Of a stretch of 64,000 nucleotides of DNA, positions 9,420 through 20,144 are shown piece after piece. Every line of letters begins with the position of its first letter. Position 1 is the first letter of the stretch. The position numbers were made by a program, and so were the translations under genes. The DNA comes from Leptospira ilyithenensis (GTDB lineage: Bacteria; Spirochaetota; Leptospiria; Leptospirales; Leptospiraceae). The stretch lies in the NCBI RefSeq assembly GCF_004771005.1, contig NZ_RQHV01000061.1:496001-560000 (forward strand), written 5' to 3'. The notes under the pieces were generated by a model that worked only from the letters and a program-made list of their open reading frames with translations, made no database searches and had not been told where the DNA came from.

Positions 9420-9728
9420 ATGTTTGCCATCATAGAACTCGGAGCTAAACAATTTAAAGTAGCTCCAGAACAAATTTTCACAGCAGAAAAAACAGGTAGT
9501 ATCGTAGGTAATACTTTCGATGCAAAGGTTCTACTCCTTTCTGACAATAACAAAGTAAATATTGGTTCTCCAGCCCTTTCGAGCGCAAAAGTTACATTGA
9601 AAGTTTTAGAAGATTTAAAAGCGGACAAAATCCACGGATTTAAATACAAAAAACGCAAAAACTACAAGAGAGCTTGGGGTCACAGACAACAAATGCAAAA
9701 ACTCCAAGTGGTTTCAATCAACGGATAA
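9420..9728 (+). CDS. rplU: 50S ribosomal protein L21
   Basis: A 102-residue L21. The N-terminus MFAIIELGAKQFKV and the C-terminal KYKKRKNYKRAWGHRQQ signature are conserved. A good ribosome site (AGGAAAGG) precedes the ATG. It is the first gene of the rplU-prp-rpmA unit. L21 binds 23S rRNA domain V-VI contacts in the large subunit. The upstream region contains TTGACA at 9357-9362, but I could not pair it with a convincing -10. Confidence 0.97.
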   Translation: MFAIIELGAKQFKVAPEQIFTAEKTGSIVGNTFDAKVLLLSDNNKVNIGSPALSSAKVTLKVLEDLKADKIHGFKYKKRKNYKRAWGHRQQMQKLQVVSING

Positions 9729-10052
9729 TTGATTTATACAAAGGTTTTTTACCAAGGAGGTTCGATCGCAGGTTTTGAGATCCAAGGGCATTCTCCCAAA
9801 GACTGGGGAGACAAAGGAGAAAATCTTCTTTGCGCAGGAGTTTCCACTCTAGTTCAGAGTGCGCACTCTTACTTAAGTTGGCAAAAGGCTTTGGATTTTG
9901 AAAAAAAAGAAGACGGTTACTTAAAGTTTTTGGTCAGGGAACAAGAGTTACCCGGTTATCAGAAACTTTTGCGAATGATTGAGTTCGGACTGAACAGTTT
10001 GCAAGTAAGTTTTCCGGATGCGATACGAATCGAAGAAATAGGAAATAATTAA
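9729..10052 (+). CDS. prp: Ribosomal-processing cysteine protease Prp (DUF464)
   Basis: A 107-residue protein between L21 and L27, the usual place for Prp. The catalytic pair is visible: His21 in GHSP and Cys35 in LLCAGVSTL, spaced as in Staphylococcus aureus Prp (His22/Cys34). It starts with TTG directly after the rplU stop codon, and AAGGTTTTTTACC follows inside the gene. In Firmicutes Prp removes an N-terminal extension from L27. The L27 encoded next door has no such extension, so the substrate here is uncertain (see findings). Cytosolic; co-transcribed with its neighbours. Confidence 0.88.
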   Translation: MIYTKVFYQGGSIAGFEIQGHSPKDWGDKGENLLCAGVSTLVQSAHSYLSWQKALDFEKKEDGYLKFLVREQELPGYQKLLRMIEFGLNSLQVSFPDAIRIEEIGNN

Positions 10053-10063
10053 GAGGTATTCAA

Positions 10064-10321
10064 ATGGCTACAAAGAAAGGCGGGGGATCCACAAAGAACG
10101 GTCGTGACTCGGTTTCAAAGCGTTTAGGCGTAAAAGTGTATGGCGGACAGTGGGCAACTTCCGGAAACATCATTGTAAGACAACGCGGAACCGAATTCAA
10201 ACCAGGCAAAAACGTAGGGATTGGTCGTGACCATACCCTATTTGCACTGACTGACGGAGTTGTTGCTTTTGAACATGTATCAAAAGAAAGACAACAAGTA
10301 TCTGTTTACCCGAAAAGCTAA
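10064..10321 (+). CDS. rpmA: 50S ribosomal protein L27
   Basis: An 85-residue L27. The N-terminus [16 protein letters not shown] reaches toward the peptidyl-transferase centre in the family, and the GxxILVRQRGT-like (NIIVRQRGT) and [11 protein letters not shown] motifs are intact. AGAGG lies 7 bases before the ATG. An in-frame stop at 10046-10048 and no start codon in between exclude a longer N-terminus. The gene is followed by two hairpins, of which the second is a terminator. Confidence 0.97.
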   Translation: MATKKGGGSTKNGRDSVSKRLGVKVYGGQWATSGNIIVRQRGTEFKPGKNVGIGRDHTLFALTDGVVAFEHVSKERQQVSVYPKS

Positions 10322-10322
10322 T

Positions 10323-10387
10323 CTGCTTTCTGGAATCCAGAGAGCAGACCGAAACCCGTTTGAGTTCATTCTCCAACGGGTTTTTTT
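10323..10387 (+). terminator. Tandem hairpins ending in a Rho-independent terminator after rpmA
   Basis: Hairpin 1 pairs 10323-10333 with 10337-10347 (11 bp, one G-T mismatch, 3-base loop). Hairpin 2 pairs AAACCCGTT (10352-10360) with AACGGGTTT (10375-10383) and runs into seven T residues at 10381-10387. Hairpin 2 has terminator form. Hairpin 1 may protect the 3' end or affect read-through into obg, which starts only 19 bp later. Confidence 0.85.
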
Positions 10388-10405
10388 ATTTTGGAATCAT
10401 AACAA

Positions 10406-11425
10406 ATGCCTAGTTTTATAGATGAAGTTCCCATTCGAATCAAAGCCGGCCACGGCGGGCCCGGAGCTGTACATTTTCATAAAGAGAAATTTGTAGAGTT
10501 CGGAGGACCTGACGGTGGGGATGGAGGAGACGGAGGAGATGTGATTTTGATAGCTGAATCCAGAATCATGACTCTCGAAATATATCTGCCTGACAGACTT
10601 TACAGTGCAATGGACGGAGAACCCGGATCAGGAAATGAAAGGCACGGTAAGAACGGTGAAGATTTGATTCTAAAAGTTCCTGTCGGCACACAGGTGTTAG
10701 ATGCGGTCACAATGGAACTTATGTATGATTTCACCAAAGATGAAGAAATCTACAAAATCGCAAAAGGTGGCCGCGGGGGAAAAGGAAATACATTCTTTAA
10801 ATCTTCGACCCACCAAACACCTCGCTTTTCCCAACCCGGCGAAGACGGTGACGACTTTTCAGTCATACTTCAACTCAAACTACTTGCAGATATCGGGATC
10901 GTAGGTCTTCCCAATGCGGGCAAATCCACCCTACTTTCCAAAATCACCCATGCGCATCCCAAAATTGCAGGGTATGCCTTCACTACCCTTTCGCCTAACT
11001 TGGGTATTGTTCACAGAACGAACGATATGTTTCGTTATACGGTGGCGGACATTCCCGGAATCATCGAAGGTGCTTCCCAAGGGATAGGTCTTGGAATTTC
11101 TTTTTTAAAACATATAGAAAGAGTGCAAGGTATCCTCTTTTTATTCGACGGCGGCAATCTCAATCTTGTAGACGAATTGGAAATGCTTCGCAATGAACTC
11201 GGGACCTACAATCCGATTCTATTGGAAAAACCGTTTCTCATCGTAATCAATAAAATGGATATTTGGGACGACCCTGGTTTCACGGAAGAAATCAAAGATA
11301 CTTATCAAGATTTGGGCGAAATCCTATTTATCTCTGCTGACAAAGAACTCAATTTGGAATATCTTTTGGAAAGGATTGATAAAGTATTTTTTCCCGAGCA
11401 AACTAAAATCATTTATGAGAACTAG
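10406..11425 (+). CDS. obg: GTPase Obg/CgtA
   Basis: A 339-residue Obg. The Gly-rich Obg domain is at residues 1-158 ([16 protein letters not shown]), the G domain at about 160-330 has GLPNAGKST at 167-175, [10 protein letters not shown] and NKMD. It stops after the G domain, so the optional C-terminal OCT domain is absent, as in many bacteria. Obg acts in 50S maturation and stress signalling. It starts just after the rpmA terminator and its 3' end overlaps proB by 11 bp. Confidence 0.96.
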   Translation: MPSFIDEVPIRIKAGHGGPGAVHFHKEKFVEFGGPDGGDGGDGGDVILIAESRIMTLEIYLPDRLYSAMDGEPGSGNERHGKNGEDLILKVPVGTQVLDAVTMELMYDFTKDEEIYKIAKGGRGGKGNTFFKSSTHQTPRFSQPGEDGDDFSVILQLKLLADIGIVGLPNAGKSTLLSKITHAHPKIAGYAFTTLSPNLGIVHRTNDMFRYTVADIPGIIEGASQGIGLGISFLKHIERVQGILFLFDGGNLNLVDELEMLRNELGTYNPILLEKPFLIVINKMDIWDDPGFTEEIKDTYQDLGEILFISADKELNLEYLLERIDKVFFPEQTKIIYEN

Positions 11426-12290
11426 AAAGGATTATTTAGACAGGATAAAAAAGGCGAAAACAATCGTCATCAAGATTGGGTCTGCTCGTGTTTCCGGAGA
11501 AACTTCTAAAATCAACGATTTTTTATTCGGACTTTCCGGTGACATTCGTAATCTAAGAGACCAGGGAAAAGAAGTCATCCTGGTATCTTCCGGCGCCATT
11601 GCACAAGGAAAAAAGCTCTATCATAAAATTTATAACAAAGAAGTGGACGGATCAGTCACCCTATCCGAAAAACAAGCGTTTGCTGCAATGGGCCAAAATA
11701 GACTTCTCAATTTATATGAGAGTTTTTTCAGCAGAGTCAATATTTCCATTGCTCAGATTTTGTTCGGAAGACATGACCTTCATGAAGAAAAAAACCTAAC
11801 CAATCTTAAGAACACATTTCGCCAGTTGTTGGACTGGGGGATACTGCCGATCGTCAATGAAAACGATTCCATTGCCACGGAAGAAATCAAAATCGGGGAC
11901 AATGATATTTTATCTTCCATCGTTGCCTCCATCGTAGGAGCCGACCTACTCCTGATTCTTACGGGAGTGGATGGATTTTTGGCCGAAGAAAAAAAAATAA
12001 GCCTGATAGAAGACATCTCTCCATCTCTGGAAGCGCATGCAAAAGGTCCTTCAGGACCAGGAACCGGTGGTATGGCAACGAAACTGAAAGCCGCAAAACT
12101 TTTATTGCCTTACGGAATCTATACCGGAATCGTAAACGGAGAAGAAAAAAACGTAATTTCCCGTTTTTTTCAGGATGAAAATTTCGGAACCTTGGTTGCC
12201 AATTCCGCTCTCCAGCATAGATCACCTAACGAAAAAGAAATTCAAGATCAGTTTTTATCCATTTCCAAAGAAGAAGGTGAAATGCAATGA
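11415..12290 (+). CDS. proB: Glutamate 5-kinase
   Basis: A 291-residue amino-acid kinase that phosphorylates L-glutamate, the first step of proline synthesis. Visible motifs: [11 protein letters not shown] (about residues 17-27), [43 protein letters not shown] and [13 protein letters not shown]. It ends after the kinase domain and lacks the C-terminal PUA domain of the 367-residue E. coli enzyme. The ATG at 11415 gives [13 protein letters not shown]. An upstream in-frame ATG at 11376 lies inside obg and is less likely. proA follows with an ATGA overlap. Confidence 0.93.
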   Translation: MRTRKDYLDRIKKAKTIVIKIGSARVSGETSKINDFLFGLSGDIRNLRDQGKEVILVSSGAIAQGKKLYHKIYNKEVDGSVTLSEKQAFAAMGQNRLLNLYESFFSRVNISIAQILFGRHDLHEEKNLTNLKNTFRQLLDWGILPIVNENDSIATEEIKIGDNDILSSIVASIVGADLLLILTGVDGFLAEEKKISLIEDISPSLEAHAKGPSGPGTGGMATKLKAAKLLLPYGIYTGIVNGEEKNVISRFFQDENFGTLVANSALQHRSPNEKEIQDQFLSISKEEGEMQ

Positions 12291-13546
12291 GCTCACAGAC
12301 TTTAGAAAATGCGGCATTGGAAATTGCAAAAAAAGCAAAAGAAGCAAGTCTGAATGTACGTTCCTTAAGTACAATTCAAAAAAACAAAGTATTACAGAAT
12401 CTAATTCAAATATTAAAAGAATCCGAAACCGATATCATTTCGGAAAACAAAAAAGATATGGATGCAGGCAAATCCAAAGGGATTTCCGATTACTTGTTGG
12501 ATCGGCTTTTATTGGATGCGAAAAGACTTTCCAATATCTACAAAAGCGTAGAAGAAATCATTAATCTTCCCGATCCGGTGGGTGAAGTGGTAAGAGGAGC
12601 GACTCTTGCCAACGGTTTGGAACTCAGCACCAAACGGGTACCAATCGGGGTTGTTATGACTATATTCGAATCCAGACCGAATGTAATCATCGATATCGCT
12701 TCCTTATCATTCAAATCGGGAAATGCATGCATTCTCCGAGGCGGATCGGAAGCGTTTCACTCAAATCGGATTCTCAGCAATTTATTTCACAAAGCGTTGG
12801 AGATGGAAAAAATCGATCCGTCTTGCGTATGTTTTGTGGAAAATACGGAAAGAGAGGCGATGATTCCCTACTTCCAACTAGATCATTTGATCGATCTGAT
12901 CGTACCCAGAGGCGGTGAAGCACTCATTAAGTTTGTTTCTGGGAATAGTAAAATCCCTGTCGTAAAACATGATCAAGGTGTGACAAATCTTTTTGTGGAT
13001 GCATCCGCCAATCCGGCTATCGTGGTTCCGGTGATCATCAATTCAAAAACCCAAAGACCGGGAGTTTGCAATGCACTGGAAAATCTGATCCTCCACAAAG
13101 ACTACCCTTACACCAAAGAATTGTTTTCCTCATTGGAAGAGAAAAATGTTCAATTGCTTGTAGAAGAAAGGCTACTGCCTCTTACTACAAAAGGCAAACT
13201 TGTCAAAGAGGAAGACTATGATTTGGAGTTTTTGGATCTTCGTCTCAGCGTAAAGACCGTATCTAACCTGGAAGAAGCAATTCCTTTTATCCGGAGTCAT
13301 ACTTCAGGACATACCGAGTGTATTTTGACCGAGTCGGCAACTTCCATTCATAAATTTCAAACCAAACTGGATAGTGCCGCTATATTTGTGAATTGTTCCA
13401 CTCGTTTTCACGACGGAGGAGAATTCGGACTAGGCGCCGAGGTCGGAATTTCCACGGGAAAACTTCACGTGAGAGGACCGATGGGGCTTGTCCACCTAAC
13501 AACTACAACAACGTTCGTTACAGGTAGCGGTCAAATCCGATCATAA
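12287..13546 (+). CDS. proA: Gamma-glutamyl phosphate reductase
   Basis: A 419-residue aldehyde-dehydrogenase-superfamily enzyme that reduces gamma-glutamyl phosphate to the semialdehyde with NADPH. Conserved text includes [27 protein letters not shown], the catalytic Cys segment [13 protein letters not shown], and [17 protein letters not shown] near the C-terminus. Length equals the family norm (about 417). The start codon overlaps the proB stop (ATGA), so the two are translationally coupled. Confidence 0.96.
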   Translation: MSSQTLENAALEIAKKAKEASLNVRSLSTIQKNKVLQNLIQILKESETDIISENKKDMDAGKSKGISDYLLDRLLLDAKRLSNIYKSVEEIINLPDPVGEVVRGATLANGLELSTKRVPIGVVMTIFESRPNVIIDIASLSFKSGNACILRGGSEAFHSNRILSNLFHKALEMEKIDPSCVCFVENTEREAMIPYFQLDHLIDLIVPRGGEALIKFVSGNSKIPVVKHDQGVTNLFVDASANPAIVVPVIINSKTQRPGVCNALENLILHKDYPYTKELFSSLEEKNVQLLVEERLLPLTTKGKLVKEEDYDLEFLDLRLSVKTVSNLEEAIPFIRSHTSGHTECILTESATSIHKFQTKLDSAAIFVNCSTRFHDGGEFGLGAEVGISTGKLHVRGPMGLVHLTTTTTFVTGSGQIRS

Positions 13547-13548
13547 AA

Positions 13549-14142
13549 ATGATAATTGTATACGGAGGAAGTTTTGATCCGCCACATTTGGGGCATTTTT
13601 CCATTGTGGAAAAATTGGTTCAAAGTTTTCCCGATTCAAAAAAAATACTGATCATTCCCAATCATATCTCTCCTTTCAAAGACAAAAAACTTTTGGATAT
13701 AGATGATATATGGAAATTATCAGAACTTACATTTGCACCGCTTTTGAATGATTCCGTTGAAATGCTTGACATCGAGATCAAAAACAAATCGTCCAGTTAT
13801 ACTTACGACACTATTTTAAAACTAAGAGATAAATATCCTAGCGAATCTTTTTTCCTTTGTATAGGAGAAGACAGTCTTATCGGGCTTATGCAATGGTATC
13901 AGTTTGAAAACCTAAATCAATTGATCCATTCCTATATTATTTTGCGTAGAACCACAGAATCTCCCAATCTTTTGAGTTTCCCTAATCAGGAAATTGAAAA
14001 CAAATCAATCGTATTGGAAAATCCTGTTTGGAACGTTTCCTCTTCTAAAATCAGAAATGAAAGAAATTTAGAATATGCGAAAAAATGGATGAATCCGGAT
14101 GCATTGAATTTTTTAAAAAATCGGGGATGGTTTCAAACGTAA
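13549..14142 (+). CDS. nadD: Nicotinate-nucleotide adenylyltransferase
   Basis: A 197-residue nucleotidyltransferase that adenylates nicotinate mononucleotide for NAD synthesis. GGSFDPPHLGH carries the HxGH motif (residues about 6-16), and the second signature VSSSKIRNE corresponds to the ISSTxIR motif. It starts two bases after the proA stop and is followed by yqeK, the common nadD-yqeK order. Confidence 0.94.
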   Translation: MIIVYGGSFDPPHLGHFSIVEKLVQSFPDSKKILIIPNHISPFKDKKLLDIDDIWKLSELTFAPLLNDSVEMLDIEIKNKSSSYTYDTILKLRDKYPSESFFLCIGEDSLIGLMQWYQFENLNQLIHSYIILRRTTESPNLLSFPNQEIENKSIVLENPVWNVSSSKIRNERNLEYAKKWMNPDALNFLKNRGWFQT

Positions 14143-14144
14143 AA

Positions 14145-14741
14145 ATGAAAACCATTAAAGATTGGATTCCTTTTTTTCTTAAAAAAGTTCCTCAGGAAAT
14201 CACCCAAACCAGATGGGAACATTGTTTAAGAGTCGCAAATCATGCGGAAAAACTTGCAAATATCCATAAACTGGAAAATCCGAAAAAAGCCTATCTTGCG
14301 GGAATTTTGCACGATATCACCAAACAAAAAAAGTATGATTTTCATATCTCCTTATTTGAAACCGTCGGATTTCCCAATTGGAAAGAAATTCCAAAAGAGG
14401 CCTATCATGCGTTCACTGCACCGATTTTCATTCAAAAAGAATTCGGATTTTCTGATGAAGAGGTTTTCAGTGCCATGCAGTGTCATACTTTGGGCGGAAA
14501 GAACCTGACTCTCATTCAAAAAATCCTGTATGCCAGTGATTTTTTAGGTTCCGAATATGCGGAAAAACAAGATAGATTCAAAGAATGGAAAGAAAAAACC
14601 GAAGAAAATCTGGAATTCGGTGTTTATTTGAAAGCAAGTAAAACGATCGCAAATCTAATGGAAACGGAAAGCACGATCCATCCCTATACGATTGAAACTT
14701 ATAACCAAACGATACCAAACCTGAATTTTGGAAAAAAATAA
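14145..14741 (+). CDS. yqeK: YqeK-like HD-domain hydrolase (symmetrical Ap4A hydrolase)
   Basis: A 198-residue HD-domain protein. Metal ligands expected for the YqeK group are present: His26, His56-Asp57 (GILHDITK), His88, His114 (CHT) and Asp132 (YASDFL). YqeK proteins split diadenosine tetraphosphate into two ADP. An in-frame ATG at 14085 lies inside nadD, so the ATG two bases past the nadD stop is chosen. The gene sits in the nadD-yqeK-LCP-rsfS string found in many bacteria. Confidence 0.9.
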   Translation: MKTIKDWIPFFLKKVPQEITQTRWEHCLRVANHAEKLANIHKLENPKKAYLAGILHDITKQKKYDFHISLFETVGFPNWKEIPKEAYHAFTAPIFIQKEFGFSDEEVFSAMQCHTLGGKNLTLIQKILYASDFLGSEYAEKQDRFKEWKEKTEENLEFGVYLKASKTIANLMETESTIHPYTIETYNQTIPNLNFGKK

Positions 14742-14742
14742 A

Positions 14743-15897
14743 ATGAAATTAGAACCAAGTACACCCCAAAAAAAACCAGTTTTCCTGTTAATTGCCGCGG
14801 GCGGTTTTCTGATACTGGCTATATTGATTTTAACTTTAAGAAATAAAGGCGGCTTTTCAGTAGACGGCAAAGTAACGTCTGCTAAACGAGTCAACTTTCT
14901 GGTTCATATCATTTCTGATTCTGATAAATATCTTTTTTCTTTTTACTCCGAACTTTATCCTACGGAGAAAAAAGCAGCTTTGTTTTTTATAAATCCTCTT
15001 ACCGCTTTCGAAGACGACGATACTACTTTGGAAGAAAAAGGAAAAAAAGCTCCGGATGTTTTGGAATCCGCACTGGAAGATATATTCGATCATTCAATCC
15101 AATACAAGATCACTTTATCCGAATCCAATTTCAAACATATAGTGGATCTACTTGGCGGTTTGGAGTTGTTTTTTGAACCCAAATCTGTGCGTTTTACCGA
15201 CAAATACAATCGTAAAGACCGTATCTACAATCTGGACGGAGAAGATTGTTTCGATGTTCTCAGCCATCTACAGGATAAAAAAGCACTTTCCTATATCCAA
15301 AGATTGGAAACGAACGAAAGTATCATTCTTACTTTACTGGAAGCAATTTATGTAAAAAAAGAAATTATCACCAAACAGAAGATTGCCCTTATTCACGAAA
15401 AAATAGAAACAAACTTGAGTTTGAAAGAATGGGAAAGTCTCGTGGATTATTTTAAAAAAGAAAAAGTGAATTACGGAGTATCCGAGTTGCCTGCGGAACC
15501 TGTGCTTCGCGTAAAAAAGAAAGACGAAATGTTGAAAGCGAAAAGCGATACTGTAAAAGTAGCGTTTGCGAAATTTTCCTCCGATCTTAAATCCATGTAT
15601 TTTTCCGACGGAGAAAGAGCAAGGATCGAAGTCTTGAACGGAACCAGTAAAAACGGACTCGCGCGTTACGGAAAATCCCTCTTGAACGACAAAGGATTGA
15701 AAGTTCTCACAGTGGACAATGCCTGGGAAGAAGATTTTAAAAATAGCGTGATCCTGAACAGATCGGGTAACACTAATTATACGGATTCCATTTCGGAAAC
15801 ATTTCAAGGCAGAAAGGTTTATTACGCCTTAAGAAAAGATTTAGGATTAGATGCTACAGTGGTTTTAGGGGAAGATTTCCAGGGAACCAAGGAATAA
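14743..15897 (+). CDS. LytR-CpsA-Psr-like protein with LytR C-terminal domain
   Basis: A 384-residue protein with one N-terminal membrane helix (about residues 12-31), a divergent LCP domain (about 45-235, ending patterns HIVDLLGGLELFF and ALSYIQRLE), and a LytR_C domain (about 293-380, IEVLNGTSKNGLARYG). LCP proteins transfer glycopolymers to peptidoglycan outside the membrane. The usual Arg and Asp residues of the LCP active site are not obvious here, so catalysis is doubtful. A TTG at 14728 is an alternative start. It is one base from rsfS downstream and one from yqeK upstream. Confidence 0.8.
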   Translation: MKLEPSTPQKKPVFLLIAAGGFLILAILILTLRNKGGFSVDGKVTSAKRVNFLVHIISDSDKYLFSFYSELYPTEKKAALFFINPLTAFEDDDTTLEEKGKKAPDVLESALEDIFDHSIQYKITLSESNFKHIVDLLGGLELFFEPKSVRFTDKYNRKDRIYNLDGEDCFDVLSHLQDKKALSYIQRLETNESIILTLLEAIYVKKEIITKQKIALIHEKIETNLSLKEWESLVDYFKKEKVNYGVSELPAEPVLRVKKKDEMLKAKSDTVKVAFAKFSSDLKSMYFSDGERARIEVLNGTSKNGLARYGKSLLNDKGLKVLTVDNAWEEDFKNSVILNRSGNTNYTDSISETFQGRKVYYALRKDLGLDATVVLGEDFQGTKE

Positions 15898-15898
15898 A

Positions 15899-16264
15899 AT
15901 GTCAAAAATTTCAGAAGAAAGTTTAACTCATTTAAAAAAAATAAAACAAAGCTTAAGTGATAAAAAATGCGAACAAATTCAAATACTGGATCTGCAAGAT
16001 GTGAATAGTTACCTTTCCATATTCGTAATAGCTACTGCCAAAACGGAAACGCAAGCCAGATCTTGTGCAAAAGATATAGAGAAATACATGAAACCTCTCA
16101 AGTTGGCAGAAAGAAGAAATCACCTAACAGACCTTCCTAAGGATGCGACCGGATGGGTCCTTTTGGATTATGGAGAAATCTGCGTTCACATAATGACGGA
16201 AGAAATGCGCAGTTATTATTCTTTGGAAAGACTTTGGGGTGATGCCAAAGTCATTTCCCTATAA
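15899..16264 (+). CDS. rsfS: Ribosome silencing factor RsfS
   Basis: A 121-residue RsfS/Iojap/YbeB protein. The motif [19 protein letters not shown], the [14 protein letters not shown] segment and the C-terminal [12 protein letters not shown] are typical. It binds L14 and blocks subunit joining when nutrients are scarce. The start lies one base after the LCP gene. Its 3' end overlaps the convergent DUF255 gene by 14 bp. Confidence 0.95.
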   Translation: MSKISEESLTHLKKIKQSLSDKKCEQIQILDLQDVNSYLSIFVIATAKTETQARSCAKDIEKYMKPLKLAERRNHLTDLPKDATGWVLLDYGEICVHIMTEEMRSYYSLERLWGDAKVISL

Positions 16265-18323
16265 GCAATTTTGTAGCTTCCCAACCTTTTACAGGTGTTT
16301 CGCAAACCAGGTTTTTACATACATAAACTTGGTGCGAATCTCCCCCCGTTCTGTATTCCAAAAGAGGAATCTCATTTGCGTATTTTTTTGCGTCTTCCTC
16401 TTCCATAACAACCCAAACCACATTGGGGTTCAAATAGGAAGAAAGAGCTTTTTTGATTTCTTCGGCTTCCGACCCATTTTCCTTTTTATAAATGACTGCA
16501 ACTTCGGTCGGCCCCTTGCTCCATTTCAAATATGCATCCAACATAAAGGAATAACTCGTCGAGTTCTCCGATAATTCCTTTTTGAAGTAGGAAAAGATGT
16601 TTTTTGCCTTATCCCAATGGAAACCCGCATCCACTCCGAATCCTGATAATAATAAAAATACATGTGCCATCGTGGAATTACCCGAAGGTTCCACTCCGTC
16701 GTATCCTTCCACCGTCTTGACAATCAAATCTGTGTTAGTTGAAATGGATTCGTAATACACTCCCGCCTCGGATGCAAAGTAAGCTTCGATGATTTTAAGC
16801 GTGGATTTTGCATTTCTGAAATATTGAATATTTGCCGTTTCCTGAAAAAGAAGTAATGAAGAGTAGGTAAATTCGGCATAGTCGGTCAAATTCCCTTGGA
16901 AACGAGCTTCCCCTTCTCTGAATCTACGGTATAAAAACCCGTCCTTGTCCCGAAGATTTTTATCTATAAAGGAATAGATCCGAACTGCGTCTTCGAGATA
17001 AGTATTGTCTCCCGTGGCTTGTGAAGACAAAATCAAGGACCGAATGTACAAACAATTCCAGGACGTGATGATTTTATCGTCTCGCAAAGGTCGGATTCTT
17101 TCGGACCTACGGGATAATAATTTTCCTTTTGCCTCCTGCAAAGATTTCCCTTTGGATTCGGAAATTTCCATTTTCGTTTGAAATGGATTTGTTCCGGAAA
17201 TGATCTCATTTAGAATCGTATGCCCTTCAAAATTCCCTTCCTCGGTAACATTCCAAAGTTCCTTGACCCAAGGATCGGATACTATCTCATCAAATTCTTC
17301 CAGAGACCAAATATAAAATTTTCCCTCTTCTCCTTCCGAATCGGCGTCCTCCGCACTGGCGATTCCTCCATCCGGCAAAGTCATATCTCGTCTGTAATAC
17401 CCTATGATATCTTGGATGGCAAAACGAAAGAATGGATCTTGTGTAGTTTGGTAAAGTTTTGCCAAAGCGGTTAGAAAAAGGGAATTATCGTAGAGCATTT
17501 TTTCAAAATGTGGTACCAACCACTCATGGTCCGTGGCATAACGGCAGAGTCCTCCTCCCACTTGGTCATAAATCCCTCCTTTTTTCATTGCATAGGCAGT
17601 ATTATAGGCGATTTCCAAAGCATGAGGGTTTTCAAAAAAATAAGAATAGTCGATCAAGTAAGATAAACTCATGCTAGGTGGAAATTTATTCTGTTGGTTC
17701 ATTTTAAAACCGAAAAAAATCGGGTCATAAACCCGAGAGAACATTTGATATGTTCTCTCGAATACATCCGTAGAAGGTAGACTTTCTCCTGCGTTTTTTC
17801 TTTCGGAGTCGCGTAGATGATCCGCTAGATCCTTTGCTGCTTGTTCCAATTCGCTTTTTTGATTTTGCCAAGCATTTGCCACAAGTTGAAGGACTTCTTT
17901 GAAACCTTTCCTTCCGTAACGGGCTTCGGGTGGAAAATAAGTTCCTCCTAGAATCGGTTCTTTCTCAGGAGTGAGGAAAAGATTCAATGGCCAACCGCCT
18001 TGTTGTCCCATCGCATGTAGCGCATCCATATAGATCTTGTCTATATCCGGTCTTTCTTCTCTGTCCAATTTAATGGAAACAAAATATTGATTTAAAATTG
18101 TAGCGGTATTTTCATCTTCGAACGATTCCCTCTCCATAACATGACACCAATGGCATGTGGAATATCCGATAGACAACAAAATGACTTTGTCTTCCCTTTT
18201 GGCTTTGGCAAATGCTTCTTCTCCCCAGGGAAACCAATGAACCGGATTGTAAGCATGTTGTAATAGATAAGGGCTTTTTTCGTGGATGAGCTTGTTTGGT
18301 TTTTGATTAGAATTAGACTGCAC
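16251..18323 (-). CDS. DUF255 thioredoxin-domain protein (YyaL/SPATA20 family)
   Basis: A 690-residue protein of the YyaL/SSP411 family. The N-terminal thioredoxin-like DUF255 domain (about 8-170) has the sequence [13 protein letters not shown], Cys57 and Cys60 in STCHWCHVM, and [11 protein letters not shown]. The rest is an alpha/alpha-barrel related to N-acylglucosamine 2-epimerase and cellobiose epimerase (for example [25 protein letters not shown]). The biochemical role of the family is not settled. It starts with GTG and is divergent from the TolC gene. Confidence 0.92.
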   Translation of the reverse strand: MQSNSNQKPNKLIHEKSPYLLQHAYNPVHWFPWGEEAFAKAKREDKVILLSIGYSTCHWCHVMERESFEDENTATILNQYFVSIKLDREERPDIDKIYMDALHAMGQQGGWPLNLFLTPEKEPILGGTYFPPEARYGRKGFKEVLQLVANAWQNQKSELEQAAKDLADHLRDSERKNAGESLPSTDVFERTYQMFSRVYDPIFFGFKMNQQNKFPPSMSLSYLIDYSYFFENPHALEIAYNTAYAMKKGGIYDQVGGGLCRYATDHEWLVPHFEKMLYDNSLFLTALAKLYQTTQDPFFRFAIQDIIGYYRRDMTLPDGGIASAEDADSEGEEGKFYIWSLEEFDEIVSDPWVKELWNVTEEGNFEGHTILNEIISGTNPFQTKMEISESKGKSLQEAKGKLLSRRSERIRPLRDDKIITSWNCLYIRSLILSSQATGDNTYLEDAVRIYSFIDKNLRDKDGFLYRRFREGEARFQGNLTDYAEFTYSSLLLFQETANIQYFRNAKSTLKIIEAYFASEAGVYYESISTNTDLIVKTVEGYDGVEPSGNSTMAHVFLLLSGFGVDAGFHWDKAKNIFSYFKKELSENSTSYSFMLDAYLKWSKGPTEVAVIYKKENGSEAEEIKKALSSYLNPNVVWVVMEEEDAKKYANEIPLLEYRTGGDSHQVYVCKNLVCETPVKGWEATKLLIGK

Positions 18324-18491
18324 GTTAGTAGATTTCCTCAGAATTTATTCCGGAAAGTTTCGAACTTCAGTCTAGGTAAATTGTCTTGGCTTGGCAAGAT
18401 CGTTTTTCTACCTTGTCTTGAGAGGGGTCAAAAACAAATTCCATTGAACGCAAATCAGTCCCTTTTTTGGCAAAATAACGTGACATTCAAA

Positions 18492-20144
18492 ATGTTGACC
18501 AACTGTTTAATATTATTGGTTTCCCTCGGCCTAACACCTAACCTTCCGGCTGAAGATGATTTTGAAGAACAAATGAGGCGTTATCAAGCTTCCCATTGGG
18601 GTGTCGGCGGAACGGACATCCCTGAAGAAAAGATAAATCCCGACAAAAAGGTTCTTCATTTAACGATAGCACAGGCTATCGAACAGGTGATCGAAAACAA
18701 CATCATCGTCCAAAATGCAAAATTGGAGATTGTAAAAGCGGATACCCCGGAGCTGAAAAACCAATCTCGTTTTACCTGGAAGGCACTCGCGGGCATTCAG
18801 AGCGCGAAACAATATTTCCCGGACAATAGAAACAACTTATTTTTAGGAACTCAAAGACAAAACGATAAGATATCTGCAGGAATTGAAAAACAATTCAAAA
18901 CTGGAACTTATTTCAAAACGGAAATTTCAACGGTTCGTTTTGATACGAATGCATTTGAAAATCCTTACAATCCTCAAACCGCAGCTTTTTCTTCACTTGC
19001 CACAAAACCGATGTATACCGGTGCAGTGTCCTTTACTCTTTCTCAGGAACTTTTAAAGTACGGATTCGGCAGAACGGAAGAAGATAAGGAAAAACTTTTA
19101 AAAAATCAAACCCTACTCGTTCGTGAAAATTACATCAACATACTCACTCAACTTGTTGTGAAGATTTTAGTGGATTACTGGTCTCTCGGGATTATAGATT
19201 CTCAAATCGCCACTTTTGAAAAAGTATTAAAAAATACGGAAGAGATTCGCAGACTTACCGTTCGCAAACAATCCCTAGGTCTTTCGGAAGGTTTCGAAGT
19301 AAACCAATGGAACCAAGCTTACTTGCGAGCTTCTTCCCAATTGGAAAAAAGCAAAGTGGATCGTTTGGAAGCGGAAAGAAATTTAGTTCGTATTTTAAAT
19401 GTAGATCCTTCCTCAAGCGTTGCGGGTGTAACCGATCTTTCCGAAAGTTTGCCTATAGGGATCGATCGTGAAAAAGACAAAGCGTATGCTTTGAAAAATA
19501 GAATCGATTATCTTATGTTGCAAAGACAAAAGGAAATGGCAAGGCTAGCACTTGCAAACGCAAACGACGAAGATCATCCATCCTTAAAAGCAAGCGTCGC
19601 CTACAGTTCCATCGGTCAGAATTTTATTTCCCCTCAAGAAGCTTATATCGCAAGGCAAAACGGAATCACTTCTCTTCGGTTTCCTCAAATTTCCGCAGAG
19701 TTAAAAATGAGTTACCCTTTGTGGGACAAAGCGGCAAAAGCAGGTATCAATGAAGCCGAAGTGAATCAAAAACTGATCGAGATTCAACTCAGTAATCTGG
19801 AACAGGAAATCACTCAGGAAATAGACACTCGTTATGAAATGGTAGTTTCCAGCCATGCCTTATTGGAAGACTTGAAGAAAACAAAAAAAGAAACGGAAAT
19901 ATTTTATTACGGTCTAATGGATCGCTTCCGCCAAGGAAGATTTACAGCTGTTAACGTAAAAAACGCTTTGGACTCTCTTGCGCAAGCGGAACTTGGCGTG
20001 ACGCAAGCTCGCATCAATTTCAATATCAACCTTGTTCGTTATGAACTCGCAAAAAATTCCTTATTCGAAAAGTACGGAGTCGATCTCTATACAATACTTG
20101 CGGAAGTAGAAAAAAAGGCGAAGACGGAAACGGATAAATTATAA
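18492..20144 (+). CDS. TolC-family outer-membrane efflux protein
   Basis: A 550-residue OEP/TolC-like protein. The signal peptide is residues 1-22 (ending near NLPAED). Two OEP repeats follow with long helices: '[24 protein letters not shown]' near residue 60 and, in the second half, a matching coiled region with [10 protein letters not shown]. An in-frame ATG at 18282 would overlap the divergent gene and place 70 extra residues before the signal peptide, so the ATG at 18492 is chosen. TolC forms the outer-membrane duct for RND or ABC exporters, but no pump genes lie nearby. Its stop overlaps the M20 peptidase start by one base. Confidence 0.88.
   Translation: MLTNCLILLVSLGLTPNLPAEDDFEEQMRRYQASHWGVGGTDIPEEKINPDKKVLHLTIAQAIEQVIENNIIVQNAKLEIVKADTPELKNQSRFTWKALAGIQSAKQYFPDNRNNLFLGTQRQNDKISAGIEKQFKTGTYFKTEISTVRFDTNAFENPYNPQTAAFSSLATKPMYTGAVSFTLSQELLKYGFGRTEEDKEKLLKNQTLLVRENYINILTQLVVKILVDYWSLGIIDSQIATFEKVLKNTEEIRRLTVRKQSLGLSEGFEVNQWNQAYLRASSQLEKSKVDRLEAERNLVRILNVDPSSSVAGVTDLSESLPIGIDREKDKAYALKNRIDYLMLQRQKEMARLALANANDEDHPSLKASVAYSSIGQNFISPQEAYIARQNGITSLRFPQISAELKMSYPLWDKAAKAGINEAEVNQKLIEIQLSNLEQEITQEIDTRYEMVVSSHALLEDLKKTKKETEIFYYGLMDRFRQGRFTAVNVKNALDSLAQAELGVTQARINFNINLVRYELAKNSLFEKYGVDLYTILAEVEKKAKTETDKL

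Noticed and set aside
18282..18491. N-terminal extension of the TolC-like protein
   Set aside because: It would put 70 residues before a clear signal peptide and overlap the divergent gene's 5' end.
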